A stretch of DNA of 64,000 bases from Heterohyrax brucei (lineage: Eukaryota; Chordata; Mammalia; Hyracoidea; Procaviidae): the NCBI GenBank assembly GCA_028571685.1, contig CM053154.1, positions 4,001,001 to 4,065,000 of the forward strand, written 5' to 3'. Shown here piece after piece: positions 33,206 through 44,297 of this stretch (position 1 is its first letter; the number at the start of each line of letters is the position of its first letter). Both the position numbers and the translations under genes were made by a program. The notes beneath the pieces are model-generated. The model worked only from the letters and a program-made list of their open reading frames with translations. It made no database searches and had not been told where the DNA came from.

Positions 33206-33449
33206 AAAAACACAGCCAGCAGGGGGGCCCAGAATCCGATGGACTCAGCGTCTAAACCTGCTCCAGTGTGATGGCCACAGCCAGGGATGAGACCCTGCAG
33301 GCAGAACCTTGTCAATCCTGCACACTAGTGACCCACAGAGAGTTCAGTATCTGCCTAGGGCATAACGGCAGGTCTTGCTGGAAGACCCTGACAGCCTAGA
33401 AACGAAGCAGCCCAGAGTTCCAGAAATCGTGGGTCTTAGGATTTGGGTG
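33206..33449. other. Unique non-coding DNA
   Basis: Short single-copy stretch between a microsatellite and a SINE. Nothing recognised. Confidence 0.4.
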
Positions 33450-33600
33450 GAGCGTGGGTGGCGCTATGATGCAATCTGTCTGCTAACCAAAAGGCTGGCA
33501 GTTCGTATTTACCAGCTGCTTCTTGGGAACTCTATGGAGCCCTTCTACTCTGTCAGGTAGGGTCTTTAAGACTCAGAACTGACTTGATGGAAGTGGATTT
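33450..33600 (+). repeat. Afrotherian SINE
   Basis: 'gtgggtggcgctatgatgc', 'ctgctaaccaaaaggctggc', 'agttcgtatttaccagctg' and 'cttctactctgtcaggtag' are followed by the tail 'gactcagaactgacttgatg'. A T-run follows at once. Confidence 0.8.
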
Positions 33601-34451
33601 TTTTTCTTTGTCATTGTTTCTAGGTTTTGGAATGGAACACCACTCACAAGCCTCCTTGGAGGGGTCAGGAGTTTTCTAGCAAAGATCTTATGACTCATAC
33701 AGTCATGGGCTGTGGAAGGACCCAAGAGGACTGGAAGCTAGTGTTCATGTCAGGTCTGTGTGGGATGGCAATATCCACGACTCAGGGTTGGGGAGGTATA
33801 GTGGGCACCCAGAGTGCCCACGCCCAGGCTGATGAGAAGTGGATGGGGTAGGGGCCCAGGTGGAGGTCATTGCCATCGGTGTCACAGAAATCTGTCACAC
33901 TTGCTGTTGTGTCTTGTTTTCCTATTTTTGTAACAAAGAAGGGCACATTGCATCAACAGTAAAGATGATAAGAACAACAAAGCTCTGCTCTCACCCTATC
34001 TGAACCCTGGCCTGGGGCCTCGAGTGAAAGCGCACAGGGACACCCACACGCCGTATGTCTAAGTATTTGAAAGCCATAAAACAAATGAACCGAACAGTTC
34101 AGTGAAATCCCATCTCCCTGACTTCTGTGACAGGCATGCTGTCTACACTCACTGGAAGGCCAGCACGGCCTTAGAATCCTTGCGTTCCTGGGAGTCCCGC
34201 GCCTGAATGTGGTGGGGTGGGGGATGGAGTGGGAGGGAGGATCCAGGTTTACGCACAAGCTCTGCTCGCCCCGCTCCCCCAGCTCACACTTACGCATTCT
34301 TCCAGGCCCACCCTACGAAGCTTCCTGAGATCACACCTTCCAAAGAGTATCACAGGAGGGCCCAGGAAATGGGCTCAAGCAGAGGTCTAGTCTAGGGTCC
34401 CAGCTAGGGCAACGAGGAGCAGACAAAACACATGAACAAGACGTTTGCTAT
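33601..34451. other. Unique non-coding DNA, no gene seen
   Basis: No recognised repeat or exon. Open frames of up to 114 codons (33953-34297, minus) have no recognisable domain. Confidence 0.35.
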
Positions 34452-34605
34452 ACAGTTGATTCCAATCCACGGCCAGCTGGTGTAAGCAGAGCAGAATGGC
34501 CCCACTGGGATGGCGAGGTGGCAACCCTGGGAAGGCAGAAAGCCAGGCCTGTCACTGGGGGCATCCCTGGGTGAGTTCAAGAGGCCAGCCTTTTGGTTGG
34601 TTCCG
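34452..34605 (-). repeat. Afrotherian SINE, 'acccagaag' subtype, antisense
   Basis: 'acagttgattccaatccacg' is the reverse tail. 'ccaggcctgtcactggggg' and 'atccctgggtgagttcaag' are the reverse middle. 'ccagccttttggttggttcc' is the reverse head. The subtype's middle segment is altered ('ggcgaggtggcaaccc'). Confidence 0.6.
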
Positions 34606-34794
34606 TCCAGGGATGCCTCCTAAAGTACAGGCCACCAGACAAGGGCCTCTTGGTCCCCATCTAAAGCGGTGGGATGCCCCACAACTTACCTCTGCCACTT
34701 GCTGGCCTGAGATCAGACCTGTCTCCGGGGGCCAGCACACCTTCGTGAAGTTGCGATCACTGAGCTAGGTGGGTGACTCTCTCCCCGCCCCTTG

Positions 34795-35330
34795 GATCAT
34801 AAATATTTTCCTTGTATCTGTACAGTCCTCATAGTTAAAATATTCTATTTGTTTTATTGCCCAGAGGTATATAATCACTGTAGATAAACAAGAAAATACA
34901 CAAAACATTGTGACTAACACAATTACCGTACATTCCCAGAACCCATAGAAAGGGGCTATTAACATTTCGTATATTTCCTTTCAGAATGTTTATGATACAT
35001 ACTCATATATATTTTCTTTTCAAAAATAAGATTTTCCTGTAATTGTAGCTCTTTAGCGTGCTTTCTTCACATTTATTACATCTCAAATCTCCCCAGGTGA
35101 ATACACACACTTCTCCAACTTTCTTCTTAAGGGCACCCAGGATTTCACAGTACAAGTGGACAATGAGCCAGCTGTGTTCCAGACTCTGTACACGCTGAGC
35201 TGTCGCTGGTCTTCCCAGTACGCCTGAGAGAGAGGCATCGCTGCACTCGTTTTTAGGATGTTTTTATTATTTCTAAGTTTCTGATACTGTGAAGATTATG
35301 TTGAACCTAGTGAAGGCGTTTCTATTGAAC
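34795..35330. repeat. L1-like old repeat, left part
   Basis: A/T-rich with 'gaaaggggctattaacattt', 'cgtatatttcctttcag' and 'gatacatactcatatata'. It resembles a common decayed L1 module ('ccactgttaacatttt...gtatatttccttccag'). It continues after the LTR at 35336-35774 as 'ggaattacagtgtcagag' and 'tttcccttcagaatgctttt'. Confidence 0.4.
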
Positions 35331-35335
35331 TTGTC

Positions 35336-35774
35336 TGTCTCGATCACCTAGCACCGCTCTAACAGAAATACCACGGGTGGATGCTGCCATAAGGAGACAT
35401 TTATTCTCTCACAGTCGAGTAGGCTACAAGTCCCCTTTCAGGGCATCACTTCCAGAGAAAGCTTTCCTATCTTGGCTTTGGAAGAAGGTCCTTGTCATCA
35501 GTCTTCCCTTGGTCGAGAAGAGTCTCAGCTCCAAAGGACGCACGCTGTTTCTGGCACTTCTCTGTTGGTGGTCTGGTGTCCCCTGTCTCTCCTCTTCTTC
35601 ATGTCTCAGAAGTGATTAGCTGAAGATGCTACCTAATCTCGTAGATCTCATCAATGTAACTGCCACCAATCCATTTTACTATCATCATAGTAAGAAGATT
35701 TACAACATGTAGGAAAATCTCATCAAATGACAAAATGACACACATCTTTTGGGGACACATTTCAGTCCATGACA
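35336..35774 (-). repeat. MaLR-like solo LTR, antisense
   Basis: Starts 'tgtctcgatcacctagcacc' and has 'gctctaacagaaataccac'. It ends 'cacatttcagtccatgaca'. Length is about 439 bp. The left flank reads 'ttgtc' and the right flank 'tttgtc', compatible with a 5-bp target duplication. Same family as the pair at 20557-22466. Confidence 0.75.
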
Positions 35775-36530
35775 TTTGTCCTAAATTTTCCTAGGAACAA
35801 GTGTCTAAAAATGGAATTACAGTGTCAGAGACTTTACTAAATAAATTTTACACAGTTTTCTAAATTTCCCTTCAGAATGCTTTTACCAGTTTACCTCTCA
35901 ATTTAGCAACACAGAAGACCACCATTTCCCTTCTACTAGGTAGGTAAGGACTCTTGACAGCCACTGAAAAACAAAACAAACTCAGCTGCTTCAAGGAGGA
36001 CACGCAACCTTGTAGTTGCTTGCTGGGCTCTGAGCATGGAGGGGAAAGTCTGATGTCAGAACAACTATCCGTGACATTGACACGGTGAGCTCACAATTCT
36101 TCCTGTGCTGATCCACCACCAGTGTTTCTTTTTTGCAAATCTCCTGGCTCTATTGTTTGCCCATTTTTCTATTTAGGTATTCACCTTTTTCTTATTGATT
36201 TGTGTCTACTTTTTGTATCTTAAGGATGATAACCATGACTCAGCCATGTATTAAACAACTCTCTTCTCTCAATTTCTTTTCTTTTTGATTTTAAGTTTAT
36301 TTTCGTTCACAGAAATCTCTAGCAATTCCTTGTTTTCCTATTTAGGCTTAGAGCTTGGAAAAATCATTCTCAGAATTAATTTGTTATTTAATAAAATGAT
36401 GTATATTTACTCATCATCAATACAATGTTATTTTTCATTTATATTTCATTTGTAATATATTCGATGTGAGGTATGAGATAGGAATCTAGTTTCATTTTAA
36501 TGAAATGTTTGCCAATCATTTAACACCGTG
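35775..36530. repeat. L1-like old repeat, right part
   Basis: Continues 'tcctaggaacaagtgtctaa' and 'cttcagaatgcttttaccag'. 36120-36530 has 'tttgcccatttttctattta', 'tttttcttattgatttgtg' and 'tgaggtatgagataggaatc', in the order of a well-known L1 module. Orientation is not certain. 35930-36115 is not assigned. Confidence 0.5.
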
Positions 36531-36547
36531 GACTGAATAATCTAAGG

Positions 36548-36762
36548 CGTGCCTGGGGCACTATGGTTAGATGGTTGTGTTCTCAGATGGTAACTGAAGG
36601 GCTGGTGGTTGAGATCTACCCGTGGCTGAGCAGGAGCCAGATCTGGTGAGCTGCCCTCCTACAGACTGCAGCTTGGAAGGTCCCATGGGGCAGTTACCTC
36701 TGTCCCACAGGGTGGACATCAGGCAAAAATTGACCCAACGGCACCTAACGACGACAATGGCT
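36548..36762 (+). repeat. Afrotherian SINE, long subtype
   Basis: 'tgcctggggcactatggtta', 'gatggtaactgaagggctgg', 'tggttgagatctacccgtgg' and 'ggtcccatggggcagttacc'. The tail is 'tgacccaacggcacctaacg' followed by 'acgacaatgg'. The last part resembles the RTE end ('cacctaacaacaac'). Confidence 0.7.
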
Positions 36763-37051
36763 TTCAGTCGTCTGCCCCTCCTGCACACTCCCGCAGTGGC
36801 TTCATTGTACCCGTGCTTTCTCAGAACTTGGGTTCTCAGTTGTCCCGTGGCGTCTCTGGGCTTTCTGGCACCACAGCCACAGAGCACTGCCTGAGCACAC
36901 GTAGCGGTGCCCACTAACTGGCGAGCAGAGGGCTCTGTCCCAGCATTCTTAGTTTTCAAGGTTTTCTTGAACTGTTGGAGGGCGTGCTTCTTGGGATGGA
37001 TTACAATACTTCTTTTGTTATCTGGATGACAAAAACCTAACCTCAAACCAA

Positions 37052-37190
37052 CACCAAGAGATCGTTGCTGGTGAATTGATTCTGATTCACAAGGACCCTG
37101 ATAGACAGAGAGGACTGCCCCTCAGGGCTTCTCAGGGCGGCCGGTGGGCTCGAATCATCGGCCTTCAGTCAGCAGACAAGCCCTTAGGTC
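37052..37190 (-). repeat. Afrotherian SINE, antisense
   Basis: 'gattctgattcacaaggacc', 'gaggactgcccctcagggc', 'gtgggctcgaatcatcggcc' and 'ttcagtcagcagacaagccc' are the SINE blocks in reverse order. It is moderately diverged. Confidence 0.7.
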
Positions 37191-38014
37191 AGTGATGAAC
37201 ACGCCGGTGTCCTACAGCACTGTCTGTTGATGGACTTTCCTTTTACGTCTCTAGGTCTCTCTAAAAGGAACTTACTAGAAAAGATAGCTTTCACTTTTGT
37301 GGCATTTCCACACCCAGATCCAATCCCAGTCACAACTTCTCCTCATTTTGAGCTGTCCAGCCAGCCCCCTCCCCTCCTGCCCTTTGGTCCGTCCCAGAAA
37401 CACCTGTGTCTGCTTCCCTTCATCCTTCGTCCTTTGTCCTAGAGCAGTTTGGGCTTCCATTTTCCCTCCTCCACCACTTCCCAGAGTCCCACAGGGATCT
37501 GAAAGTGATTTGAAAGCGATTTGAGGCTTGTGTAGACCTGACTGTCTTCACACCAGTGTCCTATGAGCCCCTGGAGCTGATGTGGCCTCTAGGCTTCCAA
37601 CACTCTGATCCTGGGGCCTCAATAAATCACTGTTAGTTCCTGTTGGATCGGCCACCAGCTCGCGGCTCGCTGCTGCACAGCAGTCGCTCCATCCCACACC
37701 TTCTCCATGATTGGGGGTGCTCCCGAGGCCCCTGCTGCCTCCACTGTGTATTTGGAGTGTCTTTCAACCTAGGAGATTGACCCTCCAGCACTACCTCAGG
37801 GTTCTGTTGTGATCCATGGGGATTTCACAGACCTAATTTGGGGGAGTAGATTGTCGGGACTTTCCCCCTACTCTGCCTTAGTTTGGAAGTTTCACTGAAA
37901 CCTGTCAGCCACAGGAAGCATTGCTATATTTGAAATACTACAGACAAAGCTTCCAGTGTCACAACAATGCACAAGCCACCAAAGTGTGTCAACCTGACAT
38001 AAACTGAAGCTCCA
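37191..38014. other. Unique non-coding DNA, no gene seen
   Basis: C/T-rich in 37300-37500. No recognised transposon or exon. Confidence 0.35.
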
Positions 38015-38160
38015 GGTAGTTACTGTCAAGTTGGTTCTGGTTCATAGGGACCTTCTAGGAAGAAGTAGAACTGTCCTAGGAGCACCCGGCGGACTTGAAC
38101 AGCTGACCTTTTGGTTAGCAGCCATAGATCTTAACTACTATGCCACTAGGGTTTCCATCT
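38015..38160 (-). repeat. Afrotherian SINE, antisense
   Basis: 'ctgtcaagttggttctggtt', 'gaagtagaactgtcctagg', 'gagcacccggcggacttgaa' and 'ttttggttagcagccatag' lead to 'actatgccactagggtttcc'. Near full length and well preserved. Confidence 0.85.
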
Positions 38161-39229
38161 TTACGTAAAATATAGGTCTTCGTGTGTTTTGCGTTTTTCT
38201 GATATAAATGTATTGAGAAGTTGTTGAGAGAAGAAGGCAGAGAAAGAAAAGTAAAAGAACCCTCTCCCTTCCACTGGGAGATACAATTCCATTTCCTTTT
38301 CATCCTCAGCCTCGAACTCAGCCCTGTCTCAGGATCTTGGCTGGGTTAAAAACAAACAGTAAGGAATCTTGGTGTTAGAATTCAAAATTCTTTGGAGCAA
38401 CGGGGGCCTCCCTCTAAAGCCAGGCTCCCTCTGCTTGGCCCTGGGTGACAAAGAGCCTACTGTGAGGTCCTGGCTGGGGGATGCTTCTCTGGCTTCCTTA
38501 GTAGGCTGGGGGACAGGAGGAGCAAAGGGGACAGCACCATCAGTATGGATTGGCCCCACTGCAAGTCACTGGGGGCACTCCGCCTCTGCCATGTCCTTGG
38601 TGTGCAGTGCCATCCCAGCCAGCCTTGTCACTGACTGCTGTCAGGGATGAAGAATCATTTTTCATACTGTTGTACAAGCGCATGAAAATGGCTAGAAATT
38701 TTGGTCACCATGTGAGTCCCTTTATTATAACTGAAAGATAGGAAGGGGTGCTTCTAGTTCAAAAGGATAGCGTTGCAGGTGCACTAGATTGCATTAAGAA
38801 AGGCTAATTTTGTGTTATTAACTATAATCAGAAACACAACGTGTGGCTTGTCATGTCGGCCTGGGGAGCTAGGTATCTTGATGCCGCTCTGCAGGCTGCC
38901 TTGTCTGCCTGCCACTTCAAGTCCTCATCGACGAAGTCTTGTGTAGTAACCACAATATGAAAACATATTAAAGTGGCCTCACGCTTCTCAGTAAGTGTAA
39001 ACGAGGGAGGAGTTGCTGTCTGATCCAAGTGGCTTTTCCTTGGATGGCAAAGCTCTAGCTGCCTTTGACCGATGTCCTGTCACCTTCTCTGATTCTCAGT
39101 ATGTCCCTCCCCTCCCCTACTGCACCTGCTTGGGAAGGTCCTGGGAGGGTCACAAGAAGACTGGAGTAGGTAACCACACAGGCAGCGTTGCCTGGACTCG
39201 GGGGTTTATGCCTGGTGATTCTGTACGTC
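38161..39229. other. Unique non-coding DNA, no gene seen
   Basis: No recognised repeat. The A/T-rich stretch 38770-38860 ('gattgcattaagaaaggc', 'gtgttattaactataatc') is repeat-free and a weak candidate for a conserved element. Confidence 0.35.
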
Positions 39230-39292
39230 TTTTCTTCCTCTATTCATAAGGCCACCATGAGTCAGCACTGACTTGACAGTTACAACAACGTC
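39230..39292 (+). repeat. Isolated SINE/RTE tail
   Basis: 'cataaggccaccatgagtca' with 'gcactgacttgacagttaca' and 'acaacg' is the 3' tail only. A 14-base T-run follows at 39324-39337. Confidence 0.6.
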
Positions 39293-40222
39293 TGTGAAGA
39301 GCAAGGTCAGTTCCAGATACAGCTTTTTTTTTTTTTTATACTTGTAAGTAGGCTCTGGTGCAGATAGTGTTTCATGTTCACAAAGTCCCAGCTCCTCTCC
39401 TGCATGCAGCACACAGAGGAAGACGGCAGCTGCAGGTCCCCTTGCAGCCATGAGCCCAGCTCTAGCATTCGGGCTGTTTGTTTGGTGTCACATCTGGACC
39501 AAAGCTTAGGAGCTCAGAGTGACCACCCTCATGCTCCACTCCCTTCTGCAGTGACGTGGAAGCCACCGATTGACGTGCAAATGTCACCCATAGAAGCAGC
39601 CTGGATCCCTGAGTCCCCACATGAAGCACAGCTAACTTGGACTTCATGTGAGACAGCAACAAACCTTGGGGTTCTGTTGTGATGGTACGCCTGGGCCTGT
39701 CTTCACGAACTGATGGTGCACCTGGCTTCCAGCTCCATGCGTCACCTGGATGTCACATCAGCTTTGCAATACCTCAAGTGTCTGTTCTCCCGCCACATCT
39801 CACAGGGTGACAGGTCTTTTCCTTGTTGCCCAGTGGCTTGTGTTCACTGCCACAAACCAGAAATGTCTTTAGGAAAAGACCACCTGCTGCTGTGATTCAT
39901 TACTGCCTCCAATGTGCAAATGTCAACTCAAAATGATCGTCTCAGCTGCCTGGGGACAAGATGCTCTTTGCTTTCTTTCCCTGTTCTCTCCTCCTCTAAG
40001 CAATGTCCCCCACGGACACAGCGGGAGACTGTGTTGCTTAGGTGTCTCACCAGAGGAGGGCTGGGCATCCCCTGGGGTTGTGCAGGATGGCAGCCTGTGT
40101 GTGCCAATCTCATCTGTCTGATATCATCACTCTGATGCTTCCTACTGGTTACCTTTTTAATTTAAACGATGTCTCTAGGCCTCTATGTTCATCTATCAGC
40201 TAGTACAGTGCCCCTTGGATAC
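39293..40222. other. Unique non-coding DNA, no gene seen
   Basis: No recognised repeat or exon apart from the T14 run at 39324-39337. Confidence 0.35.
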
Positions 40223-40323
40223 ATTATGAAATCAATATATTATTGTAAAATATATTATTATGAAATGAATTTATTATTATAAAATGAGTATATTATTATG
40301 AAATGGATATATAATTATGAAAG
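40223..40323. repeat. A/T-rich 19-bp minisatellite
   Basis: Five 19-bp-type units (one shortened to 15) and a partial sixth, each starting 'attatgaaat' or close to it. Examples are 40257-40275, 40276-40294 and 40295-40313. The units differ by one to four bases. Confidence 0.8.
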
Positions 40324-40519
40324 AACATATCAGCACCCCAATATTTCTGGCTTTCTTTTTGTAACAAAATGCCACCGATGGTGGGTGAAATTTAGTCGAT
40401 GTGTCCCCCTCCAAGCCAGCGCACCCACTGGGTGCATCTACTCCCCAGGGAGAGGACTCTCACGGCCTCTGATGCGGGCTACAGTCCCAGTGACACAGCC
40501 CCGCCCTCTGCTGCCCAAG

Positions 40520-40573
40520 GGTGGGGACGGAATAGCCAAGCAAGGGGGTGGGGACGGAATAGCCAAGCAAGCC
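40520..40573. repeat. 27-bp perfect-looking tandem duplication
   Basis: 'gtggggacggaatagccaag' occurs at 40521 and 40548, with nothing changed over the shared part of the unit. High identity shows that this is a recent event. Confidence 0.85.
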
Positions 40574-41165
40574 TCAGGTCAAGCCTGCACTCTTGCCTCT
40601 GGGGAGAGTGACTTTTGTCCCCAATCTTTTTGTCTAGTCTCGGCTCGGGGTGTCTCATAGATAAAGGGATCACGGTCCAGCTTGAGAGTCAATGCAATCA
40701 CATGCCAGTGTGGCCTTCAGCGAGACAGGGGTCCTGGCGGCCAGGAACTTTGGGGCAAGGGTGTCCTTCCCTGCCTGACAGGAGCCGTGGTGCTGGGGAG
40801 GGGGCAGTGATAGGGGCCTGGGGACAGTGATCTGTCAGGTGTGGATTGAGCAGAGTATTCAATCCTGGTGCCTAGAGGTGGGGGCAGAAGCAATGCCTGG
40901 GCCAGGGCTCAATCACTGGCTTGGAAAAGCATGAGACTTCATATCTGTGCCCTTACATGCCTGCATGGGCACACAGGTGCACACTGGGGGCTGAGCTGGC
41001 GGGACGCTCAAGGCGACTGGGTTCAGAGCTAAGGCAGGAGCAGGCAGCAACTGACCAAGTCACCCAACCAATCCCAGCGTTGCTGAGCTCGTTCTGACCA
41101 CCAGGCTTCTTAGTCCTGGGCCTGTCGGTACTGGTTCAGACAGGTGCTCTAGGGAGGGAAGTGGG
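40574..41165. other. Unique non-coding DNA, no gene seen
   Basis: GC-richer single-copy stretch without recognised features. Confidence 0.35.
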
Positions 41166-41280
41166 GGTTCCTGAATTGCCCTCTGTGAGCTGGCCCAAGG
41201 TTCCCTGGGTTCTCCTCCATGAGCACTCTGTGAGCCGTCCTGTGGTTCCCTGGCTGTCCTCTGTGAGCTTGCTCCCAGCT
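41166..41280. repeat. Degenerate ~30-bp minisatellite
   Basis: Repeats of 'ctctgtgagc' followed by 'ggttccctgg' and 'tcctc', about four imperfect units. It explains the long coincident frames on both strands here. Confidence 0.55.
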
Positions 41281-42489
41281 GTCCCGCTTATAAAGCTCTC
41301 AGGCCGGCTTTGCCTCCAGGGGGCCAGCATGTGGGAGGTGAGAGGGTGGGAGACACCCCCTGCCTCACGAGATGGCATGAGGGATAGCCACTAGCCATTG
41401 CCGCTTTACTGTTTTTTCACATCTCCAAAAATTCCAGAGATTTTAGGCAAATTGTGGACAAAGTGCCAGCTTTCAGGTAGATTTTCCTAGGTTCTTAATG
41501 CCTTCAGATTCTGAACCTTCTGCAGGCATGGTCCCCAAGGCTCCTGTCCCCTGACACGCATGGCCCACATTACTGCCACCCCCCACTGAGTGTGGCAGGG
41601 CCTGTGAGTGTCAGGGATGTCGTTGTGTGAACCCCCCGCAGTGTTTGGAGAGGGTCAAGGGATTTCACGGAGGCAGGAAGGCCCCTAATCTGTTTGGGTT
41701 AATTGGAGGGCGGCTTTCTGGGTGGGCCTGGCTTAATCAGGTGGAAGGGTTAAGAGAGGCATCAGGCTCTTCCTGGAGCTCCCAGGTGGTGCCCACTGGG
41801 AAGGTGTTGGCTGCTAGCCTGCGAGATGGAGCTTCCAGTCCCTCCAGAGGAAAGGCCTGCCTCAGAAACGTCATCCAGTGAAACCCTGGGGACACACTGG
41901 GGGCTTCTGTGGGTGCAGCCGTTGCAAGGCACACGGCTGGCTACCCGACAGTGCCCCTGGGTGGCAGCGAGCAAGACAGCAGCCACATCCATCCTGCAGG
42001 CTTCTGGGAACTAGGCTCTGCCCATCACCCCGTGAGAGCTGTGAGCTGTGGCCCTGCAACAGCTCCGGGCACCTGCTGGGACTTGGAGCAGAGGACCCAG
42101 CTTAAGTCTCTGAGTGGACTCTCGACTACAGAAACAGGGCATCATAAAACAACGATGTATGTTGCTTGAAGCTGCTGCGTGGTGGCGGTTTGCAAAGCGG
42201 TTAACAGAATACTGCCAAGTTCAGGAAGAGTAGGTGCCTGGAAACTGACCTGTACAGGGCCGGGAGGGCTGCATTTCCCTGGACACGGAGTGACTCAGTC
42301 TGTGCAGCGCTGGGAGGGGAGAGATCTAGACGGTGCAGGTGTACTTGCCTGTTTGGGTATGCGTGAGGAAGGACCTACAGGCCCTGGGACACCCCCCGGG
42401 GACAGTGTGCTGCCCTGTCTAAGCAGGTTGAGGGCCGAGGAAACGCCAAAGGCCTGCTGAACTGAAAACAACCCAGTGCTCATCAGCTG
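41281..42489. other. Unique non-coding DNA, no gene seen
   Basis: GC-rich, no recognised transposon. Many overlapping open frames on both strands (41737-42169) reflect low stop-codon density, not a gene. Confidence 0.4.
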
Positions 42490-42960
42490 GCTCTGAGAAG
42501 ATCTTCAAGAGGAAAAATATTCCATCTTTAAATAGTGCTGTCTCAATTGCACGTTGTCATTTATTGTGTCAGAAAACCCGCCACCAGAGAAAGAACAAAC
42601 ACGCCTGTTAGGAGAGAAAACCCGGCTGTCTTCATTGCAGCCTGGCCAGGAGGCTCCTGTCTCTATATTTGTAATAAAATCCTGGTTTTCAAACCAAAGC
42701 TGTTTATTGATGGCCTACTTTTTTCAACTTAGTAGTGTGTCAATACATTGGAGAAGAGTTCAGTTTGTTAGATTTCCCCAAGCCTGCTGGAGAACTCCTC
42801 AGACAATTTGCCATATAAACTCAGTTAATTGCTTCATACAGTAGAGCCGGATCAACTATTTAGATACATCTTATGACAGGCATTCATGAAGTGCAGGAAA
42901 GACATACTTGCCAATACAGTGATGTATAAGATAATTATTTTTATTACGTGAATTTCAGAG
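42490..42960. promoter_or_regulatory. Candidate conserved non-coding block
   Basis: Repeat-free A/T-rich DNA after a GC-rich stretch. It has 'tctttaaatagtgctgtc', 'cgttgtcatttattgtgtc', 'ctgtttattgatggcctac', 'ccatataaactcagttaatt' and 'gataattatttttattacg'. It lacks a coding frame. The contrast with the GC-rich flank and the freedom from transposons over about 1 kb (with 43090-43310) suggest constraint. Confidence 0.4.
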
Positions 42961-43089
42961 TTGAAACCAAGACAAGCTGAGTTGTGCTGATGACCTGTGT
43001 GGCCCTAACTAGCTGTCAGAGAACAAATGGCAGGCACCTGCTGCCTTTGCGGTTCCTCTCCGTTCCCCATGCCTGGAATGTGAATCTCA

Positions 43090-43310
43090 AGACACCGTAA
43101 AATTGAATCAAAAAATGTAAGTTTTAAATTATTTTTTATTTTAAGTCAGGTAGGAGCATAATAGAAAAAGATCATCAAAAACAATGAGAAGAAATAATTG
43201 TTAATTTCTACAGTACCTTGAAACAGAAGCCCAGGAGAATCAGTGGAATCAGGATACTATTAAAATTTCCTCTTCTATTACAGCTCCTCTGCCAGAGTAA
43301 TTGTTGCTGT
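43090..43310. promoter_or_regulatory. Candidate conserved non-coding block, weaker
   Basis: A/T-rich with 'ccgtaaaattgaatcaaaaa', 'tttaaattattttttatttt' and 'agaagaaataattgttaat'. Repeat-free. Less motif-dense than its neighbour. Confidence 0.25.
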
Positions 43311-43527
43311 GTCCAATATATGCAGGGGACAATTTAGTAGCTGTTTTCTATTAGTTTTTAACGCTAACATATACAGAAATAAAATGAATCGCAGGCTCCC
43401 GTTGGTTAGTGAAATGACTGACAGGGCACAGGGGTGGCCGGACCGGCTCCTGTACGCTGTCTCGCAGCTGGGGAGCCAAACAGAAGCCGCACAAGCAGCG
43501 CACTGCCTCCTGTATTAGGTGCCCACT

Positions 43528-43682
43528 GGAAACCCTGTAGCATAGTGGTTAAGAGCTATGGCTACTGACCAGAAGGTCGGCAGTTCAAGTCCACCAGGTG
43601 CTCCTTGGAAACACTGTGGGGCAATTCTACTACGTCTACCAGGTGGCTCAGAGGCAGAATCGACTCGACGGCAGTGGGTTTA
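43528..43682 (+). repeat. Afrotherian SINE, full length
   Basis: The clearest copy in the window. Head: 'ggaaaccctgtagcatagtg' plus 'gttaagagctatggc' (A-box). B-box area: 'ggtcggcagttcaagtccac'. Middle: 'tgctccttggaaacactgtg' plus 'gggcaattctactac'. RTE-like tail: 'cagaatcgactcgacggcag' plus 'tgggttt'. Low divergence suggests a relatively late insertion. Confidence 0.9.
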
Positions 43683-44133
43683 TTGAGGTGACGGTGCAGG
43701 TATTTTATCTGGCCACCCAGTAGGGTTCTCTCTTCCCCAAGACGCGTATGTTAGCATTTAGGGAAAAAAACAAAAACAAGTGTGTCGTTTACATGTGAGA
43801 TGAGAGGTTTTCACGGATCCCAGCCTCTGTGCAGCCTCGGCTTTCGCACTGCTCTTCGCTTTGACTTTTCTCGTGGTGGAATAGCATGGGCTGGTAAGAG
43901 GCAGCAAATTCCTGGGGATGTGCTGGCCCCTCCCCAGTGCTGGACTTCTCTCAGCACTTTCTAGAAACAGTGGATGAGTTCCCTTTAGATCTCATGCTGT
44001 CGCCCAGGCTGGCTCAGACCAGCAAGGCAGGTGCGCTGCTGAGAAGTACAGACCCCAAGGAAAGTTAATGACTGTGTGTATTGTTCCAAGAGCAGATAAT
44101 GCCCACTGCACTGTTGTCTGCATAAGTGTAGGC

Positions 44134-44180
44134 ACACCCACACCCACACACAGCCACACAGACCCCCACAGACCCACACG
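44134..44180. repeat. Short CA-rich microsatellite
   Basis: 'cacacccacacccacacaca' and related units directly upstream of the next SINE head. Confidence 0.75.
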
Positions 44181-44297
44181 GTGCCCTGGTGGCCCAGGGG
44201 TTAAGAGCTTGGCTGCTAACCAAAAGGTCGGCAGTTTGAACCCACCAGCTAGTCCTTGGAAACCCTCTGGGGTGGTTCTGCCCTATCCTGTACTTGT
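44180..44297 (+). repeat. Afrotherian SINE, tail missing
   Basis: 'gtgccctggtggcccagggg', 'ttaagagcttggctgctaac' and 'caaaaggtcggcagtttgaa'. Then 'tccttggaaaccctctgggg'. It stops at 'cctgtacttgtacg' before the RTE-like tail. Confidence 0.85.

Noticed and set aside
41737..42169. Overlapping frames on both strands as overlapping genes
   Set aside because: GC-rich, stop-poor DNA. None of the frames has a domain or codon pattern.
43528..43682. tRNA gene in the SINE heads
   Set aside because: A- and B-box words are present but the head does not fold into a full tRNA and it continues into a SINE body.
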